A stretch of 38,966 bases of DNA from Aphanocapsa feldmannii 277cV (GTDB lineage: Bacteria > Cyanobacteriota > Cyanobacteriia > PCC-6307 > Cyanobiaceae): the NCBI GenBank assembly GCA_004768415.1, contig SRMO01000028.1, positions 36,050 to 75,015 on the forward strand, written 5' to 3'. The notes under the pieces are model-generated. The model was not told where the DNA came from. It ran no database searches and saw only the letters and a list, made by a program, of their open reading frames with translations. How positions within the stretch are numbered: the stretch's first letter is position 1; each line of letters starts with the position of its first letter. A program made the translations under genes and the position numbers. Shown piece by piece: positions 13,930 to 21,873 of the stretch.

Positions 13930-15503
13930 GCGCGACGCCCTGCACCCCCCGGCAGCTTCGCGAGGCCATCGTGGCCACGCTGCCAGCCGACCCGGCGGCA
14001 GAACATGGTCAGCAGGGTCCGGAAAGGCAAAGCCAGCTCTATCTGCCGTCCTCCCATACCAGGGCGCTGCGGTTGGAAAGCAGCCTGGTGATCGGCGGCC
14101 GCGGTGTTGGCAAATCTGTCTGGAGCGAGGCACTGCAAGGCAATGTGCAGGAGAGTGGCGTGCTGCCGCCAGGTTTCTTCCCCGCCTACAGCCTCTCTGT
14201 TCAGCCTGGCTGTGGCATCTCGCCGAAACGCAACATCTATCCCGACCCTGATACGTTCGACGCTTTGCTCGCCCGATCATTCCCTGCCTTTGCAATTTGG
14301 CGGGGGGTGCTTTGCAGGGCGCTGGCCCAGGTCGCCGGCCAGGATTGCCTTCCCAAGGACAGCTGGGAATCAACGGTGGGCTGGGTACAGACGTCCCCTG
14401 AAGATGTGGCCAGGCTCATCGAAGACAGCGACCGGATCCTGCAGCAACGGGGTCAAGGCCTGTTACTGGTCTTCGATGCCCTGGATCGGGTCAGCAGCTC
14501 AGGCCGATGGAGCGTTGTCGACAAGGCGATCGGTGATCTGATGCGACTGGTGCTGCAGCTCAAGGGAAGCCGACGCATCCACGCCAAGGTGTTCCTGCGT
14601 ACCGACCAGTATGAGCGGGGCAACTTTGCCGGCATCCCCGATTTTTCCAAGCTTCAGTCCACCCGCGTCGAGCTGATCTGGTCGGCCAGCGACCTCCATG
14701 GCCTGCTCTGGCAAACCCTCACCAATGGTGGCCCCGGTGCCGCCCGGGATCAGTTCCGCTCCTGGTGTGATGATTTATCCAGACAGGGAAATACCTGGTC
14801 TGATTTACCCAGACAGGGAAACCTGCTGTTTGATCCACCCGCCATGTCCTCAGGCTCCGGAGCCGGGCGCTGGCCCATTCCTCAGGAGCTACAACGGAAT
14901 CAAAGGGTCCAGCGCCGGATCTTCCAGGAGCTGGCCGGCCCATGGATGGGGAAGGATCGCCGCCGCGGCGTTCCCTATGTGTGGATCGTCAATCATCTCG
15001 CTGATGGCCAGGGACAGACGACGCCGCGATCGTTTCTGGCTGCGCTTCGCCATGCCGCCGAGGATTCGCTGGAGCGCTACTGCGACCATCCCCTGGCCCT
15101 CCACTACGACAGCCTCAAGCGGGGCGTGCAGGCTGCTTCCCAGATCCGTATCGATGAACTCGCTGAGGACCATGCCTGGATGCGGGACGTCATGCGTCCC
15201 CTTGCGGGCATCATGGTTCCCTGTTCGAAGGATGATGTCCTGGCGCGATGGCGGAATGAATGGGGTGCCTTGCAGAGTGATGGCAGCTCCCAGCCCTCTG
15301 AAGTCAGCCGCTTGGTGGAGTCTCTGCCTGAGTCTCTTGCCAGGGATGATTGGCCTGGAGTGCTGAAGTATCTCGAGCAGCTGGGGTTGATCACCTGGTT
15401 GCGCGATGGCCGGCTCAACATGCCTGATCTCTTTCGGGTCGGCTTCCGTCTGGGCCGACGCGGCGGCATCAAGCCCGCCCTGCGTCATTCCCGCTCGGCA
15501 TGA
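13926..15503 (+). CDS. P-loop ATPase partner protein, function unknown
   Basis: The 525-residue protein has a Walker A motif GGRGVGKSVW (57-64) and a Walker B-like strand GLLLVFDALDR (about 177-187). A sensor-like AKVFLRTDQYE follows near 220. This order resembles STAND/AAA+ regulatory ATPases. Between about 283 and 302 there is a duplicated ten-residue unit, DLSRQGNTWS and DLPRQGNLLF. The C-terminal third, with PGVLKYLEQLGLITWLRDG, looks like a winged-helix domain. It has no signal peptide or membrane segment. It overlaps the upstream KGGVGR ATPase by four bases, and its 3' end overlaps the convergent coaE by 19 bases. The pair looks like one functional unit. A role in stress response or defence is possible, but nothing in the sequence proves it. 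Confidence 0.75.
   Translation: MSATPCTPRQLREAIVATLPADPAAEHGQQGPERQSQLYLPSSHTRALRLESSLVIGGRGVGKSVWSEALQGNVQESGVLPPGFFPAYSLSVQPGCGISPKRNIYPDPDTFDALLARSFPAFAIWRGVLCRALAQVAGQDCLPKDSWESTVGWVQTSPEDVARLIEDSDRILQQRGQGLLLVFDALDRVSSSGRWSVVDKAIGDLMRLVLQLKGSRRIHAKVFLRTDQYERGNFAGIPDFSKLQSTRVELIWSASDLHGLLWQTLTNGGPGAARDQFRSWCDDLSRQGNTWSDLPRQGNLLFDPPAMSSGSGAGRWPIPQELQRNQRVQRRIFQELAGPWMGKDRRRGVPYVWIVNHLADGQGQTTPRSFLAALRHAAEDSLERYCDHPLALHYDSLKRGVQAASQIRIDELAEDHAWMRDVMRPLAGIMVPCSKDDVLARWRNEWGALQSDGSSQPSEVSRLVESLPESLARDDWPGVLKYLEQLGLITWLRDGRLNMPDLFRVGFRLGRRGGIKPALRHSRSA
14772..14831 (+). repeat. 30-bp tandem duplication in the ATPase gene
   Basis: 14772-14801 and 14802-14831 are related 30-base units, sharing GATTTA.CCAGACAGGGAAA. 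They add ten residues without breaking the frame, and a third partial start (GATCCACCC) follows. Confidence 0.8.
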
Positions 15504-16189
15504 GCAGCACATGCCACCCCGTGGACAGTGCCCGGAGGCCGAGCGAGCCTTGCTGCCGTGGCAGCCGCTGGCGAGATTGCCTCCACGGCCTTGTCCACCT
15601 GCCGCTCCAGGGCCTCGCGATCACCACTGTTGTCCAGGATGCGATCCGCCAGGGGACGCTTGCGGCTGCTGGGCCACTGGGCCGCGATCCTGGCCCGGGC
15701 CTCCTCCCCGCTGATGGCACTGCGTTGTCGCAGGCGCTGCAGCTGTGACACCTCCGGTAGATCCAGCAGCCAGATCTCACTGCAGAGTGCTTCCAGCCCA
15801 GCTTCGAACAGCAGCGGGATCGCCAGCACCACCGTGGGGGCGTGGGCCAGGTGTGCCAACGCCTGATCGAAGCCCTGCCGCACCAGGGGGTGAATCCGGG
15901 CTTCCAACCAAGCTCTGGCCTCGACATCGCTGAACACGATGCGCCCCAGGGCCTTCCGGTCGAGCTGCCCCCCGGCGTCTTCGATCCGGGTTCCGAAGTG
16001 CTGCAGTACGAGGGGGGTGAGGGGACTGTCCGGCGCCAGGGCGGCCCGGGCCATGACGTCGGCATCCAGCACCGGAAAACCGTGCCGCCTGGACAGCAAT
16101 GCCGTCACGGTGCTCTTGCCGCTGGCGATCCCCCCGCTGACCCCGATGCGCCGCTGCGGCCCTGGCCAGCGAGATCTGCCCTCTGTCAC
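15485..16189 (-). CDS. coaE: Dephospho-CoA kinase
   Basis: CoaE phosphorylates dephospho-CoA to coenzyme A, the final step of CoA synthesis. The 234-residue product has the P-loop GVSGGIASGKST (about 16-27), the family motif VLDADVMAR, and DRKALGRIVFSD and RIHPLVR in the CoA-binding part. It continues with LAIPLLFEAGLE and ends with SSRKRPLADRILDNSGD, all normal for the family. The C-terminal tail of about 30 residues beyond the usual end overlaps the convergent ATPase gene by 19 bases. The start at 16189 is divergent from argJ, separated by only about 25 bases, so the promoters must overlap the coding ends. Confidence 0.93.
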   Translation of the reverse strand: MTEGRSRWPGPQRRIGVSGGIASGKSTVTALLSRRHGFPVLDADVMARAALAPDSPLTPLVLQHFGTRIEDAGGQLDRKALGRIVFSDVEARAWLEARIHPLVRQGFDQALAHLAHAPTVVLAIPLLFEAGLEALCSEIWLLDLPEVSQLQRLRQRSAISGEEARARIAAQWPSSRKRPLADRILDNSGDREALERQVDKAVEAISPAAATAARLARPPGTVHGVACAAHAERE

Positions 16190-16213
16190 GGCTCGGCTGT
16201 GCGTCTGGCCTCA

Positions 16214-17473
16214 GTGTCCGATGCTGAGAAGCCTCTGGCGTTCCCAGCCGTGACCTGGCAGCCCATTCCCGGTGGTATCGCTGCGCCTCGGGGATTCCGT
16301 GCCGCGGGGGTGGCGGCTGGTCTGAAACCCTCCGGTCTGCCGGACCTGGCCCTGCTGCTTGCTCCCGAGCAGGCCAGCTGCGCCGGCAGCTTCACCACCA
16401 ATCTCGTGCGGGCCGCCTGCGTGGATCTCTGTGCCCAGCGTCTGCAGCAGTGCGGGGGACGCGCCCGGGCGGTGATCATCAATGCCGGCCAGGCCAATGC
16501 CTGCCTGGGAGAGCGGGAACTGAGCGACAGCCTGCGCATCACCGCGGCCGTGGCTGCGGAGCTGGGCCTGGCGGAGGAAGCGGTGCAGATCTGCTCCACC
16601 GGCGTGATCGGCCAGCCCATTCCCATGGACACCCTGCTGGCCGGCCTCGGGCCACTGCTGGCATCGCTCTCCCGACAGGGAGGTGCAGCTGCGGCGCAGG
16701 CCATCCTCACCACCGACCTGGTGGCCAAGGACATTGCTCTGGAAGCGGATCTCGCCGGTCGGACCGTGCGCATCGGCGGCATGGCCAAGGGGTCGGGCAT
16801 GATCCACCCCGCCATGGCCACCATGCTGGCCGTCCTCAGCTGTGATGCCGGCGTGGAGCCCAGGCTCTGGCAGGCCATCGTCGATCGTGCCGTGGAGCGC
16901 TCCTTCAATGCCGTCAGCGTGGATGGCGACACCAGCACCAACGACACCTGCCTGGCCTTCGCCGCCGGCCCGCCACTGGCCGCTGAGCAGCTGGCCGCGT
17001 TGGAAGAGGGCGTGATGGCGGTCTGCACGCACCTCGCCAGGGCCATCGCCCGGGATGGGGAAGGCGCCACCTGTCTGCTGGAGGTTGCCGTGGAAGGGGC
17101 GGCCAGTGCTGCCGACGCCCGCAGCATCGCCCGCACCGTCTGCGCCTCCTCGCTGGTGAAGACGGCCATCCACGGCCGTGACCCCAACTGGGGCCGCATC
17201 GTCGCCGCCGTGGGTCGGGCCGGTGTGCCCCTGGATGCCCATGCCATCGCGCTGTGGCTGGGTGACACACAACTGATGGCCGCCGGTCGGCCCCTGAGCT
17301 TTGATCGCCAGGCTGTGTCGGCCTATCTCGAGGCCCGGGCCGCAGGGGCCTATCTCCGCGACGACAGCGTCGCGATCCGGATTGCCGTGGGTGATGGATC
17401 CGGGGCAGGACTGGCCTGGGGCTGTGACCTGTCTGATCAATACATACGTATCAACGCCGATTACACCACATAG
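16214..17473 (+). CDS. argJ: Bifunctional ornithine acetyltransferase / N-acetylglutamate synthase
   Basis: ArgJ moves the acetyl group from N-acetylornithine to glutamate and so recycles it in arginine synthesis. The roughly 419-residue precursor cleaves itself at the Thr in KGSGMIHPAMATMLAVLS (Thr203), which becomes the nucleophile of the beta chain. GGIAAPRGFRAAGV, NAGQANACLG and TGVIGQPIPM are typical of the alpha chain. DTSTNDTC and GRDPNWGRI follow in the beta chain. GTG 16214 is chosen, giving MSDAEKPLAFPAVTW; GTG 16199 is equally possible. The open frame reaches back to 15842 only as a shadow of coaE. It is convergent with the protease gene downstream. Standing alone rather than in an arginine operon is normal in cyanobacteria. 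Confidence 0.95.
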   Translation: MSDAEKPLAFPAVTWQPIPGGIAAPRGFRAAGVAAGLKPSGLPDLALLLAPEQASCAGSFTTNLVRAACVDLCAQRLQQCGGRARAVIINAGQANACLGERELSDSLRITAAVAAELGLAEEAVQICSTGVIGQPIPMDTLLAGLGPLLASLSRQGGAAAAQAILTTDLVAKDIALEADLAGRTVRIGGMAKGSGMIHPAMATMLAVLSCDAGVEPRLWQAIVDRAVERSFNAVSVDGDTSTNDTCLAFAAGPPLAAEQLAALEEGVMAVCTHLARAIARDGEGATCLLEVAVEGAASAADARSIARTVCASSLVKTAIHGRDPNWGRIVAAVGRAGVPLDAHAIALWLGDTQLMAAGRPLSFDRQAVSAYLEARAAGAYLRDDSVAIRIAVGDGSGAGLAWGCDLSDQYIRINADYTT

Positions 17474-17526
17474 CGGATGTTCTCGGCGACATGGGCGCAG
17501 GCTGCTGCCCCCTTGCGCCCGACGCC

Positions 17527-17553
17527 CCCGGTGCCCTGGCCCCCGTCACCGGG
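17527..17553. terminator. Possible bidirectional terminator between argJ and the protease gene
   Basis: CCCGGTG (17527-17533) pairs with CACCGGG (17547-17553) around a 13-base loop. It lies in the 72-base gap between convergent genes and touches the protease stop codon. There is no T-run, so the call is weak. Confidence 0.3.
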
Positions 17554-18868
17554 AGCGAGACCCCAGCTCCTGCATGTCTGTCGGTACCACCTCGAGGGTG
17601 ATGGTCTTGCCCTGGCGCACCAGGGTCAGCTCCAGGGCCGCCCCCACGCCGGCACGATCCACTGCCTCCACCATGGCGGAGGGGTCGGTGATCTCCCCGT
17701 CCCCGGCCTCGATGATCACGTCACCCTTGCGCAGACCCGCTGCCGCTGCGGGACTGTCGGGCATCACCTGGACCACCAGAACTCCTGATCGCTCCGGCAG
17801 GTTGCCATAGCCATTGGGATCTTCCCTGTCCTTCCTGGCCAGCTCCGCCGTATGGACCTGGATCCGCACCCCGATCATGGCGTGGCTCACCTTGCCGGAG
17901 GCCACCAGCTGCCGGGCGATGGCCTCTGCGCGGTTGATCGGAATGGCGAAGCCCAGGCCGGCACCGGGGCCGCTGCGCACCAGGGTGTTGATCCCCACCA
18001 CTTCCCCCGCCGCATTGAGCAGGGGCCCCCCGGAATTGCCGGGATTGATGGCGGCGTCGGTCTGGATCAGGTCCAGCCGCTTGCCGGTGATGCCAAGGTC
18101 CCCTCCGTCACGGTCGATGCTGCTGATGATGCCCAGCGTCACGGTGTTGTTCAGACCGTAGGGATTGCCGACGGTGATGGCCCAGTCGCCCACCTTGACG
18201 GCATCGGAGTCACCCAGCGTGACGACCGGCATGGATCCATCGGTATCCAGCTGCAGCACGGCAAGATCCGTGATGGCATCGCGACCCAGCACCTTGGCGC
18301 CGAGACGTCGGCCATCGGTGAGGGTGACGCTGGCATCGTCGCTGCCCTGCACCACATGGGCATTGGTGAGCACCAGACCTTCAGCATCGAAGATCACACC
18401 GGTGCCCTGTCCCCGCCGTACCCGCGGGGGAAAGGGGGCTTCACCGCGGCCGCGCGGGAAGAACTCACGGAAGAAAGGATGGTTGCGGAACAGTTCGGGC
18501 ATGTCCTGCATCCCCTCCTCATCCACCGTGCGCTCCACATCGATGCGCACCGTGGCAGGACCGGCACGGCGCACGGCCTGTGCCACAAAGGACTCCCGGG
18601 CCACGGTGGGCTGCGGCTGCGGCTCGGTCCTGGGCTCCTGTGCCACGGTGGGCTGCGGTGGCTCGGGCATGACCTCGGGCCTGGGCTCCTGTGCCACGGC
18701 GGGCTGCGGTGGCTCGGGCATGACCTCGGGCCTGGGCTCCTGTGCCGCGGCGGGCAGAAGGGCCCGCAGCTGGCTGAGCTGCTGATGTTGCCCCAGGCCA
18801 TAGCCGAGGCCAGCGGCCGCCAGGATCAGGGCCGTAGCGGTGATCAGGGGCTCAAGACGACGATTCAT
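17546..18868 (-). CDS. HtrA/Deg-family serine protease with PDZ domain
   Basis: Deg proteases degrade misfolded proteins outside the cytoplasm, in the periplasm or thylakoid lumen. From ATG 18868 the product has about 440 residues: an N-terminal hydrophobic anchor (LITATALILAAAGLGYGLG), then a Pro/Glu-rich tail with tandem repeats. The trypsin-like domain has His171 in LTNAHVV, Asp201 in DAITDLAVLQ and Ser279 in NPGNSGGPLL. A single PDZ domain with SGVLVVQVMPDSPAAAAG follows. The order fits the cyanobacterial HhoA/HhoB/HtrA trio, but I cannot say which paralogue. GTG 18883 is an alternative start. It is divergent from the LuxR-type gene. Confidence 0.93.
   Translation of the reverse strand: MNRRLEPLITATALILAAAGLGYGLGQHQQLSQLRALLPAAAQEPRPEVMPEPPQPAVAQEPRPEVMPEPPQPTVAQEPRTEPQPQPTVARESFVAQAVRRAGPATVRIDVERTVDEEGMQDMPELFRNHPFFREFFPRGRGEAPFPPRVRRGQGTGVIFDAEGLVLTNAHVVQGSDDASVTLTDGRRLGAKVLGRDAITDLAVLQLDTDGSMPVVTLGDSDAVKVGDWAITVGNPYGLNNTVTLGIISSIDRDGGDLGITGKRLDLIQTDAAINPGNSGGPLLNAAGEVVGINTLVRSGPGAGLGFAIPINRAEAIARQLVASGKVSHAMIGVRIQVHTAELARKDREDPNGYGNLPERSGVLVVQVMPDSPAAAAGLRKGDVIIEAGDGEITDPSAMVEAVDRAGVGAALELTLVRQGKTITLEVVPTDMQELGSRSR
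18634..18735 (-). repeat. 51-bp tandem repeat in the protease linker
   Basis: Two almost identical 51-base units (18634-18684, 18685-18735) encode AQEPRPEVMPEPPQP plus two residues, and a partial third unit follows at 18736. They form a Pro/Glu-rich spacer between the membrane anchor and the catalytic domain. Copy number may vary between strains. Confidence 0.9.
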
Positions 18869-19054
18869 CCCGATGTGAGACACGGACTGACGTCAGGCTG
18901 CCGGACAATTGTGCCTGAAGTGCAACGGGTCACATCTGCTCACCAACACAGTCGTCGACAGGGCCCTGCTGCTGTTGTGAAGAGAATCCAAGGCCCTCCG
19001 GGGCCTGGACAGGGCCTTTGCACAATGCGGGACACATGAGATTCACCCTGCAGT

Positions 19055-19738
19055 GTGGACAACTCCTCTCTCTTGCTCGGGATCCAGGCACTGGAGGGCA
19101 AGGAGCTGCTGGATGGCAGACGGGTGTTGCTCTGCTTTGGCAGCCGCAGTCTGCTGTCCCTGTTCAGGAGCAGCGCCATCGGCAGCAGTGTTGTCGCCAC
19201 TGCCAGTGATCAGGCCTCTGCTCTGGCGCTGCTGCAGAGTCAGCGGGCCGACCTGCTGATCTGCACCGATGGTCTGACCGAAGGCAGCGGCATCAGCCTG
19301 CTGGAACAGGCCCATGGTCGCTTCACCGGCCTGCTCAGCCTGCTGATCGCGGAACAGGAGCACCCCGACCAGCTCCACCGGGCCATTCAGGCTGGCTGCC
19401 ATGGCATCTGTGTGGGATCCCGTGTCGGCCAGGGAACGTTGCTGCAGGCTCTGTGTGTGGTCTGCGATGGGGGCACCTACATCGACGCCCGTGTCTCGGA
19501 GGTGCTGCGCCAGAGGGAGGACCCTGCCCATGGGCGTCACCATCAACGGCTGACCACCCGTGAACTGCAGGTGCTGGAGCAGGTGGTGAACGGCCACTCC
19601 AATGCACAGATCGGCATACGGCTCCATCTCAGCACGGACACCGTGAAGAGCTACCTGAAGACCATCTACCAGAAACTCGAAGCGCGGGATCGCACCCACG
19701 CCGCCGTGATCGCTCTGCGCAACGGCCTGGTGCCCTGA
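19055..19738 (+). CDS. LuxR-family response regulator
   Basis: The 227-residue protein is a two-domain transcription regulator. The N-terminal part (about 22-140) follows the receiver fold: RRVLLCFGSRSLL, then ADLLICTDGL with Asp71 at the phosphorylation position, and a distal AGCHGICVGS. It lacks the usual acidic pair after the first strand and the conserved lysine, so normal phosphorylation is doubtful. The C-terminal part is a clear LuxR helix-turn-helix: LTTRELQVLEQVVNGHSNAQ, then LHLSTDTVKSYLKTIYQKL. It starts at GTG 19055. It is divergent from the protease gene, with about 170 bases between, which contain a small hairpin (AAGGCCC 18990, GGGCCTT 19012). Its target genes are unknown; control of the neighbouring protease is only a guess. 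Confidence 0.85.
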   Translation: MDNSSLLLGIQALEGKELLDGRRVLLCFGSRSLLSLFRSSAIGSSVVATASDQASALALLQSQRADLLICTDGLTEGSGISLLEQAHGRFTGLLSLLIAEQEHPDQLHRAIQAGCHGICVGSRVGQGTLLQALCVVCDGGTYIDARVSEVLRQREDPAHGRHHQRLTTRELQVLEQVVNGHSNAQIGIRLHLSTDTVKSYLKTIYQKLEARDRTHAAVIALRNGLVP

Positions 19739-19828
19739 TGGCAGGGGAGGCGGTTCGCCCTCAGGGGGCAGATCGGCGAATCTTCATTGCTCCTGGCCAC
19801 GTTGAATGGACATGACGCCGAGGCTGCC

Positions 19829-20065
19829 ATGAGGATCGACAGACCTTTGCCGGGGCCTGATGGCTTCGGTTTCGATTTCGATCAGGTCTGGCAGGCCTAC
19901 GACCGGGAACACCCCGGCCATGGCCTCAGTGCCGAGCTGCAGAAGCGGGCTGTGCTGGAGCTGCTGGCCGAGCATCCATGGCTCCGGGAGAACGGCCACC
20001 AGGCCAGCCGGCTGGCCGATTTCCGCATCCGGCTGCTGCTGCGCCGAGGCGCCATCCCGGAGTGA
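19829..20065 (+). CDS. Conserved hypothetical small protein
   Basis: The product of 78 residues from ATG 19829 begins MRIDRPLPGPDGFGFDFDQV and contains WQAYDREHPGHGLSAELQKR and LLAEHPWLREN. It has no signal peptide, no membrane segment and no motif I recognise. The Trp/Tyr-rich acidic N-terminal half and Leu/Arg-rich C-terminal half suggest a small helical protein. The frame can also start at 19787. It ends one base before the end of the convergent folB. The coding composition and tidy fit between neighbours support it as a real gene. Confidence 0.6.
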   Translation: MRIDRPLPGPDGFGFDFDQVWQAYDREHPGHGLSAELQKRAVLELLAEHPWLRENGHQASRLADFRIRLLLRRGAIPE

Positions 20066-20066
20066 C

Positions 20067-20447
20067 TCAGCGCCAGCGTTCCACAGCCACCGTGCCAGCG
20101 AAACCGGGCAAGGGTGCCTGGCACTTGAGCACCAGCACCCGCATCGGCAGGGGTCCGTAGAGCTCCGTCAGCAGATCCAGCACCACCTCGGCGAAGCGCT
20201 CGATGGTGTGGCAGGAAAAGGTCTGCACCAGGACCTGCAGGCGGCTGATCGCCAGCCCATAGTCGGCGGTCTGGGTGATGTCGTCCTCTGCCGCCGCGCT
20301 GCCCAGCTCGCGCCAGAGCGAATACTCCAGCTCGAACCACTGGCCCAGCTCCCGCTCCGGGGGCAGCACACCAATGCGGGCCCACAGCCTCAGCCCCTTC
20401 ACATGCACTGCGTCGCCGCCATGGCGGCGCGGGTCATAGCCGCTCAT
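20067..20447 (-). CDS. folB: Dihydroneopterin aldolase
   Basis: FolB cleaves dihydroneopterin to 6-hydroxymethyl-dihydropterin in folate synthesis. The 126-residue protein has [19 protein letters not shown], the usual first strand with GVLP.ER, then [11 protein letters not shown] and the acid-base region [17 protein letters not shown]. Length fits the family. Its ATG at 20447 overlaps the proA stop by four bases (ATGA), so it is translated after proA. It is convergent with the small unknown gene, with one base between. Confidence 0.9.
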   Translation of the reverse strand: MSGYDPRRHGGDAVHVKGLRLWARIGVLPPERELGQWFELEYSLWRELGSAAAEDDITQTADYGLAISRLQVLVQTFSCHTIERFAEVVLDLLTELYGPLPMRVLVLKCQAPLPGFAGTVAVERWR

Positions 20448-21751
20448 GCCAGGGGCAGCTGCCGATGGATGAAGCCGATCCTGCCGCTGGTCACAGCCTC
20501 GACGGTCTGGCCGTCCCCCCGCAGGCGATAGCGATAGGTCACCAGTCCTTCCAGTCCCACAGGGCCCCGTGGGGGCAGGGTCTGGGTGCTGATGCCCACC
20601 TCCGCGCCAAAGCCGTAGCGGAAGCCATCGGCGAAGCGGCTGGAACAGTTGTGATAGACGCCGGCGCTGTCCACCGAGGCCAGGAAGCGCTCCCCGGCGG
20701 CAGTGTCACTGCTGCAGATCACATCGGTATGGCGGGAGCCATAGCGGCGGATATGGGCCAGGGCTTCGTCCATGTCAGCCACCAGCTTCACCGCCAGGAT
20801 GCGATCGGCGTATTCCGCCCCCCAGTCGTCTTCGCTGGCGGCCCTGGCCACACCGAGGGCACAGGCGGCGGCATCACCGCGCAGCTCCACCCCCTTGTCC
20901 GCAAAGACGGGCAGGGCGGCAGCGAGGAACGCCCGGGCGCTGTCGCGGTGCAGCAGCAGGGTCTCGATGGCGTTGCAGGCGGCCGGATAGTCGGTCTTGC
21001 TGTCGATGGCGATCTCGACGGCTTCAGCCACGTTCACCCTGGCATCCACGTAGAGGTGGCAGATACCGTCCGCATGGCCGAGGACAGGGATGCGGGTGTT
21101 GTCCTGAATGAATCGCACGAAGCTGTTGGACCCCCTGGGAATGATCAGATCCACGAGCCCGTCCAGCCGCAGCATGGCGAGGCTCTCCTCCCGACCGGTC
21201 AGCAGCACCAGGCAATCGTCCGCCACGGCCGTGCCGGCCAGGCCATCCCGCAGGGCGTCGATGATTGCACGGCAGCTGCGGGTGGCTTCCCGGCCACCCT
21301 TGAGCATGGCGCCGTTGCCGGAGCGGATGGCCAGGGAGGCGATCTGGATCACGGCATCCGGGCGCGCCTCGAAAATGACGCCCAGCACGCCGAGGGGCAC
21401 GCTGACCCGCTCCAGCCGCAGTGCCTCGGCCAGCTCCACGTGCAGCAGCCGTTGACCGACGGGATCAGGCAGGGCTGCCACCTGCCGGACGGCGGCGATG
21501 GCCCCCTCCAGCTTCCCGGCATCCAGCCTGAGCCGCGCCAGCAGGGCCTGACCGAGCCCATCAGCGGCGGCCGCGTCCATATCCGCCTGGTTGGCCGCCA
21601 GAATCCTGTCGCGCTGGCGTTCCAGGCCAGCCGCCATGGCCTCCACCGCCGCCGCCCGGTCGCCGTCGGCCAGCAGCGCGAGCCTGGCGGCAGCCTGGCG
21701 CAGGGCCTGAGCCCGCTGCAGCAGGTCGGCTGTAGGTTCGGTCACGGCCAT
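20444..21751 (-). CDS. proA: Gamma-glutamyl phosphate reductase
   Basis: ProA reduces glutamyl-5-phosphate to glutamate semialdehyde, the second step of proline synthesis. The 435-residue product has the aldehyde dehydrogenase-like fold with [46 protein letters not shown] and the catalytic cysteine in [15 protein letters not shown] (Cys259). [20 protein letters not shown] and [15 protein letters not shown] near the C-terminus are diagnostic. ATG 21751 is preferred over GTG 21757. It is the first gene of a proA-folB pair with overlapping ends. About 120 bases separate it from the end of the large tamB-like gene on the same strand. Confidence 0.96.
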   Translation of the reverse strand: MAVTEPTADLLQRAQALRQAAARLALLADGDRAAAVEAMAAGLERQRDRILAANQADMDAAAADGLGQALLARLRLDAGKLEGAIAAVRQVAALPDPVGQRLLHVELAEALRLERVSVPLGVLGVIFEARPDAVIQIASLAIRSGNGAMLKGGREATRSCRAIIDALRDGLAGTAVADDCLVLLTGREESLAMLRLDGLVDLIIPRGSNSFVRFIQDNTRIPVLGHADGICHLYVDARVNVAEAVEIAIDSKTDYPAACNAIETLLLHRDSARAFLAAALPVFADKGVELRGDAAACALGVARAASEDDWGAEYADRILAVKLVADMDEALAHIRRYGSRHTDVICSSDTAAGERFLASVDSAGVYHNCSSRFADGFRYGFGAEVGISTQTLPPRGPVGLEGLVTYRYRLRGDGQTVEAVTSGRIGFIHRQLPLA

Positions 21752-21873
21752 CGGCACTGCAGCAAGCCAGCAGGGCTTCCATCATCCCTTGCGCACATTC
21801 AGGCCCGCTGCCCATCGCTCCAGGGGCCACCGCCGGGCAGCGAGGCAGCCGGCACCATGGCCCGGCGGTGGAT

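Noticed and set aside
16186-17440. Two long minus-strand frames over argJ
   Set aside because: argJ on the other strand has all family motifs; these are shadows caused by high GC.
18990-19018. Hairpin AAGGCCC...GGGCCTT before the LuxR-type gene
   Set aside because: The stem is only seven base pairs and the loop is long, so I do not call a regulatory element.
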